From IMG/VR virus record IMGVR_UViG_3300046542_000248, positions 124,001-188,000 of that record: a stretch of DNA of 64,000 nt; one strand, written 5' to 3'. The DNA is from a virus. The notes beneath the pieces were generated by a model, which was not told where the DNA came from, did not search any database, and saw nothing but the letters and a program-made list of their open reading frames with translations. Positions 59,855 to 64,000 of this stretch are shown one piece after another (the stretch's first letter is position 1; each line of letters opens with the position of its first letter). The translations under genes were made by a program, and so were the position numbers.

Positions 59855-61306
59855 ATGTCATATGGCATGGATTCTCACATGGAAGAAGCATTATTAAAAC
59901 TGGTAAACGAAAAACTGGATAAGAAAGATCAGCTCAAGATCAAGAAGTATCAAATGAGCGTACTATATGTATACGACCCAACCATTATCAAACAAATCTT
60001 GAAAGCCTGTAAATTCAAGGATGTTGGTAATATTTATGACTATCCGAAAGTATTCCCTAAGATGCGGATGGTTAACGGCTTCGATCTTACTGCCAATTTT
60101 GAATCATTCTTACGGATTGGCGTATCCAAGAAATTAAACACGGCGGTTATCTATAACTTCCAAGAGTATTCGTACTATTGTGTCTTCATGATTGACACTA
60201 AGATGCTCAAGAAGTTCGCCAAAGTCACTAAGCCGATCATTCAACAAGATTTATCTCAAATCAATATTTTCCAAGACGTTAGCTTCAAATGCAAACCTGG
60301 ACAATATCTTGAGGTATCTAAAGCGATCGGTAATCAAACAAAACCAGTTAATGCCGTTAAGAAAACTGTCTCTGATGAGAAGCTTGTCTTCGAAGAGAAG
60401 TCAGTTGTAAGTGAAGTTTTGGATGATATCACAAATTTCTTTACCGACGAAACCAAAGACTTCTATAAGAAAATGGATATTCCATTTAAACGTGGTTCTA
60501 TTCTTCATGGGCCGCCAGGAACAGGAAAATCTGCCGCTGTTCGTGAATTGATTCGTCGAATCGGTTCCGACGTTAGTAAAATCATTATCAGTCCAAACGT
60601 GGGATATGAGATTACGCATATCTTAGCATCAATGCTTCGTGCCTTGGACGGCAAGCCTGCAATTATCATTATTGAGGATATGGATTCTCTCATCAATGAA
60701 GAGAATCGCTCCGAGTTCCTCAATATCCTTGATGGTGTAGATGTTAAATCTGGTTCCTACATTATCGGTACTACAAACTACCCTGAACGTATTGACCCTG
60801 CATTCGTTAATCGGTCTGGTCGATTTGATCGTGCATTTAAGATCGACAATCCGACACATGCAACTAGAAAACTCTTCTTTGAGAGTAAGAATCTTAAAGA
60901 GGTTTTCAATACTGAAGAGGACATTGCTGAGATCTTCGCTAAGTTTACTGAAGGTCTTCCAATGGCTACATTGAAAGAAGTTATCACAACTGCAAAGTAC
61001 ACTCTTGCAGGTAATCCAAAACTGACTGTGACAGAAGCTGTCGAAGGTGCTACCAATAAGTTGAAATCCGACAAAGTGAAGCATATCGACGCTCACAAGC
61101 AGTTTAAGAATAAGAAGAAGAAAAATAAATTTGGATTCCAATCCAATGATGATGATGATGTGGAAGAGTTCGATACAGACAGCCTCGATGTTGTAACTGC
61201 GGCTACTGTTGAAGCGGTCAAAGTTGCTGGTAATGAAAAAGCAACTGGCTATATCAAGATCGTGAAGAAGGAAAACGCAGAAGTTGTCTTCGCTATGATT
61301 CCTTAG
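59855..61306 (+). CDS. AAA+ ATPase
   Basis: 483 residues, ATG behind AAAGAGGT. The first 200 residues are unrecognised and may bind the substrate. The AAA+ core has Walker A HGPPGTGKS near 219-227, Walker B IIIIEDMDSL near 269-278, sensor 1 IIGTTN and the FVNRSGRFDRAF arginine-finger/second region of homology typical of classic AAA proteins (FtsH/Bcs1/spastin type). A helical lid follows, then a basic NKKKKNKFGF linker, an acidic DDDDVEEFD stretch and a short end domain. No HExxH protease motif follows, so it is an unfoldase or remodelling ATPase rather than an FtsH protease. Single-gene unit. Confidence 0.88.
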   Translation: MSYGMDSHMEEALLKLVNEKLDKKDQLKIKKYQMSVLYVYDPTIIKQILKACKFKDVGNIYDYPKVFPKMRMVNGFDLTANFESFLRIGVSKKLNTAVIYNFQEYSYYCVFMIDTKMLKKFAKVTKPIIQQDLSQINIFQDVSFKCKPGQYLEVSKAIGNQTKPVNAVKKTVSDEKLVFEEKSVVSEVLDDITNFFTDETKDFYKKMDIPFKRGSILHGPPGTGKSAAVRELIRRIGSDVSKIIISPNVGYEITHILASMLRALDGKPAIIIIEDMDSLINEENRSEFLNILDGVDVKSGSYIIGTTNYPERIDPAFVNRSGRFDRAFKIDNPTHATRKLFFESKNLKEVFNTEEDIAEIFAKFTEGLPMATLKEVITTAKYTLAGNPKLTVTEAVEGATNKLKSDKVKHIDAHKQFKNKKKKNKFGFQSNDDDDVEEFDTDSLDVVTAATVEAVKVAGNEKATGYIKIVKKENAEVVFAMIP

Positions 61307-61322
61307 TCAACCATCATAAACA

Positions 61323-61367
61323 ACGACTACCTATATGTAAAAGTATAGGTAGTCTTATTTTTTTTTT
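61323..61367 (+). terminator. Rho-independent terminator
   Basis: GACTACCTATA at 61323-61333 pairs perfectly with TATAGGTAGTC at 61342-61352, followed by TTATTTTTTTTT. Confidence 0.92.
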
Positions 61368-61387
61368 GCCGCAAGTAGTAGCGTATA

Positions 61388-61407
61388 TAGGTATATATTA
61401 TTGATGA
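61388..61407 (+). promoter_or_regulatory. Early-type promoter with duplicated leader (copy 1)
   Basis: TAGGTATATATTATTGATGA. The following leader, GTATAAGATAGAAATATAAT plus CTATCT, recurs almost exactly at 62312 and can fold through GATAG/CTATC. Confidence 0.65.
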
Positions 61408-61473
61408 GTATAAGATAGAAATATAATCTATCTCATAACTCTGCTAAACATATGAAGGAGAGCTGCTAATCTT

Positions 61474-61920
61474 ATGATTACAACGACAGTAACAGCAATT
61501 GCTACACAAAAAATGGTGGATATGGAATTCGTATTCCCTACAACGGATTATGCAAAACCGATTGAATTCAAGTATGAACATGCTGAAGAATTGAAAAAAG
61601 TTTTAGCGTTCCTAGCTGAGAGAGAAGAAATTATCGTGCATGATGATCATAATAGCGGCACTGATACTCGTAAGCTTTCGGCTATTGTGGTTCTTGCAAC
61701 TGGTCATATCTGTGAATCATTTACAACTTCACGTCACTGTTTAAATCCTGTATATATTGATGACGCGAATAATAATTTGCATCTTTCAACTCTATCTTGT
61801 GCAGGTAATATTTATACAACTGACGATCCTAAGTATTATCGTAATGCAATCGCTGAATACAATAAAGGCATGCTTGGTTGGATGCCTAGTAAAAGAATTA
61901 TCGCTTACAAAATATTCTAA
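61474..61920 (+). CDS. Hypothetical protein, 148 residues
   Basis: ATG behind GAAGGAGAGCTGCTAATCTT. An N-terminal threonine-rich strand is followed by an alpha/beta domain with EEIIVHDDHNSGTDTRKLSAIVVLATGHI and a C-terminal helix. No known motif. It heads a two-gene unit behind an early-type promoter. Confidence 0.65.
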   Translation: MITTTVTAIATQKMVDMEFVFPTTDYAKPIEFKYEHAEELKKVLAFLAEREEIIVHDDHNSGTDTRKLSAIVVLATGHICESFTTSRHCLNPVYIDDANNNLHLSTLSCAGNIYTTDDPKYYRNAIAEYNKGMLGWMPSKRIIAYKIF

Positions 61921-61942
61921 TTAGAGAAAAGGATGATAACCC

Positions 61943-62254
61943 ATGAAAAACTTTATCAAAGAAGCAATTAAACTTATATATATTAAATTCGGATATTTCT
62001 TAATGATCCTTCTTGGTCTTAGTATTATCTTTAACAGAACTTCTGAAATCAATGGCTGGATTGGAATGCCAATCGTAGTTATCATTATGCTAACTGCATT
62101 ATTCACTATGGTGATGGTTGAGTTTAATGATGATAAAGATTCATTCACAGTTAGATTCCTTAGAAGATTCACAAAGATAGATGTACTGCTTGCTTGTGTA
62201 TTAATAATCTTCTACATAGGCGCTTGTAATGGCTGGGTAGATATGGTACAATAG
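61943..62254 (+). CDS. Small membrane protein with three hydrophobic helices
   Basis: 103 residues, ATG behind GAAAAGGATGATAACCC. Hydrophobic helices at about residues 14-30 (IKFGYFLMILLGLSIIF), 38-60 (NGWIGMPIVVIIMLTALFTMVMV) and 79-96 (IDVLLACVLIIFYIGAC). The loop between helices 2 and 3 is charged. An early membrane protein of unknown function; holin-like topology is possible but no endolysin is adjacent. Confidence 0.65.
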   Translation: MKNFIKEAIKLIYIKFGYFLMILLGLSIIFNRTSEINGWIGMPIVVIIMLTALFTMVMVEFNDDKDSFTVRFLRRFTKIDVLLACVLIIFYIGACNGWVDMVQ

Positions 62255-62291
62255 ATTCATAGGAAAGAGTTACCGCAAGTAGTGGGCTTCA

Positions 62292-62312
62292 CAGCTATAT
62301 ATTATTATTGGG
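62292..62312 (+). promoter_or_regulatory. Early-type promoter with duplicated leader (copy 2)
   Basis: CAGCTATATATTATTATTGGG, preceded by CCGCAAGTAGT and followed by GTATAAGATAGAAATATAAT, both also present around the promoter at 61388. Confidence 0.65.
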
Positions 62313-62374
62313 TATAAGATAGAAATATAATCTATCTTAACTATAAACTAACTAGCCTTAAGGAGGCAAACAAA

Positions 62375-62842
62375 ATGAAAATCACTATTAACAAAACAGA
62401 AATGGTAAAAATCAACGGACTGGTAAAAACAATCTTTGAAAAGGTAGTCGCTGATCTTGGATTAACGGCAGGAATTGAAGCTGGTGCTTTCGATGTAATC
62501 GTTGATATGTTCAACCAAGAAGGTCCGGTTGATACTGGAACTGCAATTGTCACTGTATCTGTAACTGGCGAAGAATTAACAGTTGAAATCAAGGAAGAGT
62601 TCCTTGATAACTACTTAGAATTAATGAACGACATTGCAACTGACGTGCTGGCATTTGCAGTTACACATAAAGAAATCCTAATGCTTGGTGCTAGAAAAGC
62701 TGTAAACTCAATCGTTGGAAAAATGAGAGCGGTAGTAATGTCCACAATGTACAAATACTTCTTGCCAATCATGGAACCAGGTAAAGCGCTTATGGTTACA
62801 GTTCAAGGAAGATTCGAGAAGTTCGTTGAGAAATGCCTATAA
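62375..62842 (+). CDS. Hypothetical protein, 155 residues
   Basis: ATG behind TTAAGGAGGCAAACAAA. A beta-rich first half (AIVTVSVTGEELTVEI) and a helical, basic second half (ARKAVNSIVGKMRAVVMSTMYKYF). No recognised domain, signal peptide or clear membrane helix. It is a single-gene unit between its own promoter and terminator, with a strong ribosome binding site. Confidence 0.65.
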   Translation: MKITINKTEMVKINGLVKTIFEKVVADLGLTAGIEAGAFDVIVDMFNQEGPVDTGTAIVTVSVTGEELTVEIKEEFLDNYLELMNDIATDVLAFAVTHKEILMLGARKAVNSIVGKMRAVVMSTMYKYFLPIMEPGKALMVTVQGRFEKFVEKCL

Positions 62843-62857
62843 TATCGCATTCATAAA

Positions 62858-62895
62858 ATGGAGAATGGGACTTCGGTTCCATTCTCTTTATTTAA
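62858..62895 (+). terminator. Rho-independent terminator
   Basis: GAGAATGG at 62861-62868 pairs with CCATTCTC at 62879-62886, followed by TTTATTTAATTT. Confidence 0.8.
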
Positions 62896-62936
62896 TTTAA
62901 AATTTTTTCTACGTTCCACGAGTCGAAAGTCGTATA

Positions 62937-62956
62937 AAATATATATTATTATAGAG
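62937..62956 (+). promoter_or_regulatory. Early-type phage promoter
   Basis: AAATATATATTATTATAGAG, followed by a long leader of about 95 bases before the gene at 63051. The leader holds a short AGATG/CATCT hairpin. Confidence 0.7.
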
Positions 62957-63050
62957 TATCCCACATAGATGATTAATGCCATCTTAATTTATTTTATCAG
63001 ATGGACCAATAATCCAGAGATACTGGTGAGGTTTATGAAAGGAATCTATT

Positions 63051-63383
63051 GTGGGTGATTTAGCTATGAAGTACGAGTTTAAAGGTATTGATTTTGATAT
63101 TGATGAAGAGAAAGATGAGAATGGAGTTGTAGTATTTTCATGTATTAACGAAGCACATATACATCCAGTATTTCTCCGTACAAACAATGTAAACATGTTT
63201 CAGTACAAAATTGGAGATGGAGATGACGACGAAGTTGAATGGGGTTGCTGCACAAGCAAGACTCAACTTGTAGAAAATTTTATAGATGCCGCTAATATAT
63301 GTGATAGACTAGATGGTGATTTCACTATTCCTAGTTGGTATGATAGCACTGATGCTTTACTGCATTACATAGAGTGGGTATGA
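63051..63383 (+). CDS. Hypothetical acidic protein, 110 residues
   Basis: GTG 63051 lies 7 bases behind GAAAGGA and is preferred to ATG 63066. A beta-rich, strongly acidic protein (GIDFDIDEEKDENGVVVFSC, IGDGDDDEVEWGCC) with an IPSWYDSTDALLHYIEW end. Acidic early phage proteins are often DNA mimics or inhibitors, which is a possibility only. Closed by a terminator. Confidence 0.6.
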   Translation: MGDLAMKYEFKGIDFDIDEEKDENGVVVFSCINEAHIHPVFLRTNNVNMFQYKIGDGDDDEVEWGCCTSKTQLVENFIDAANICDRLDGDFTIPSWYDSTDALLHYIEWV

Positions 63384-63388
63384 CTCAC

Positions 63389-63426
63389 TTAGAGGAGAGA
63401 TATAATTCTCTCCTCTTTATTTTTTA
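63389..63426 (+). terminator. Rho-independent terminator
   Basis: AGAGGAGAG at 63391-63399 pairs perfectly with CTCTCCTCT at 63408-63416, followed by TTATTTTTT. Confidence 0.9.
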
Positions 63427-63493
63427 TAGACAAGGAAAAATTAATTTTGTCCAAAACTTTCTATTAGAAAGTAAACTTAAAGGAGTGAAATAT

Positions 63494-63808
63494 ATGTTAA
63501 TGAAGCCACGCCCATGTGCTTATTGTGATTCTCTTGCATATGCAATTGATCCTATTAGATTTTGGATGACCCACAGATATGATGGCTTCTTTAATTCTAC
63601 AAGACGAATAGCTTTACCATATGCTGGCTGTTCACGTTGCCATAGAAAAGTAACTGGTATGACTAAGGATGAAGCTATTAAAAATTGGAATAAAATAACA
63701 AATTTCATAGCACCATTACTTTATAATAATTCGCATAGTTATTTCAATAATCTACGTAAAGCAGGAGGTCTATATGGAAGCTATACTTCATTCATGCCCG
63801 TTCTGTGA
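63494..63808 (+). CDS. Lar-like zinc-finger protein 1
   Basis: 104 residues from ATG 63494 behind AAAGGAGTGAAAT. RPCAYCDS near the start, CSRCH in the middle and the following DEAIKNWNKI match the layout of restriction alleviation protein Lar-like phage proteins: a Cys4 zinc ribbon, then E-A-I-x-x-W-N. Lar itself modulates host type I restriction. Family members in phages are mostly uncharacterised, so the function is only suggested. The last 40 residues extend beyond the family core and overlap the next gene. Confidence 0.6.
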   Translation: MLMKPRPCAYCDSLAYAIDPIRFWMTHRYDGFFNSTRRIALPYAGCSRCHRKVTGMTKDEAIKNWNKITNFIAPLLYNNSHSYFNNLRKAGGLYGSYTSFMPVL

Positions 63809-64000
63809 TTTTAGTGCAGAGATTAAAAAGACCATAGATCTATATGCAGATAATCCGCATTTATTTGTGCAAGATAGATCTAGAAAATTTGTTATTCATT
63901 GTACTAATTGTAAAGTGGAAATGTTTGGATCATCCAAGGAAGCATTAATTGAAACATGGAATAATCAACGAGATAGAATATCAATGCTACAATATGCAAA
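63774..64000 (+). CDS. Lar-like zinc-finger protein 2, partial
   Basis: ATG 63774 behind GCAGGAGGTCTAT, overlapping the end of the previous gene. The frame is open to the window end, so the 3' part is missing. SCPFCDF, IHCTNCK and SSKEALIETWNNQR repeat the Cys4 and E-A-L-x-x-W-N pattern of the preceding protein, making this a tandem Lar-like copy. Confidence 0.65.
   Translation, partial: MEAILHSCPFCDFSAEIKKTIDLYADNPHLFVQDRSRKFVIHCTNCKVEMFGSSKEALIETWNNQRDRISMLQYA

Noticed and set aside
1-64000. Integrase, transposase, CRISPR array or attachment site
   Set aside because: No corresponding protein motifs, direct-repeat arrays or terminal inverted repeats were seen anywhere in the window.

Overview
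The window looks like part of the genome of a large (jumbo) myovirus that infects a Gram-positive, Bacillota-type host. The bacteriophage assignment rests on a full head and tail module: terminase large subunit, portal, prohead protease, major capsid, tail sheath and tail tube. The jumbo-phage assignment rests on split multisubunit RNA polymerase genes, a tubulin/FtsZ-like GTPase, both subunits of a type IIA topoisomerase, an NAD-dependent DNA ligase, a ThyX and a UvsX/RecA-like ATPase. The host guess rests on strong AAGGAGG-type ribosome binding sites, many TTG and GTG starts, compact rho-independent terminators and AT-rich sequence. The combination is known from the phiKZ-like phages and their Bacillus relatives (AR9/PBS1 type). 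Membership in that group is inferred here, since no database search was possible.

Layout. 1-3.1 kb: the 3' part of an SF1 helicase, then a tandem family of zincin-type proteins. 3.2-9.4 kb: a zinc-ribbon protein and a GyrB/GyrA-like operon with two small proteins between the subunits. 9.4-13.4 kb: unknown proteins, a 41-residue microprotein and a membrane-anchored lytic transglycosylase. 13.5-16.9 kb: tubulin-like GTPase, a Q/N/R-rich partner and two small proteins. 17.0-28.0 kb: UvsX-like ATPase, RNAP beta C-terminal part, ligase, a pair of paralogous unknown proteins and RNAP beta N-terminal part. 28.0-29.3 kb: two unknown genes. 29.4-48.6 kb: the structural module on both strands, interrupted by a two-gene minus-strand island at 35.9-37.1 kb. 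48.6-51.3 kb: a head-type protein and RNAP beta-prime C-terminal part. 51.4-64.0 kb: mostly small accessory genes, with ThyX, an SF2 helicase, an AAA+ ATPase, a tandem VWLK family and two Lar-like zinc proteins, the last cut by the window end. No tRNA, rRNA, CRISPR array, insertion sequence or integrase was seen.

Regulation. A strongly conserved AT-rich element, about AAATATATATTATTA(N)3TG, recurs at least 17 times, nearly always just upstream of a transcription unit and often directly behind a terminator. It resembles the early promoters described for phiKZ-like phages. It stands before topoisomerase, tubulin, RNAP beta-C and beta-prime-C, ligase and many small genes, and is absent from the structural genes. 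The simplest reading is an early class transcribed by a virion RNAP, with the RNAP encoded here (at least beta-C and beta-prime-C) being the non-virion enzyme that reads the structural genes later. Several of these promoters are followed at the expected transcript start by a perfect or near-perfect hairpin, a leader feature that the gene content does not explain.
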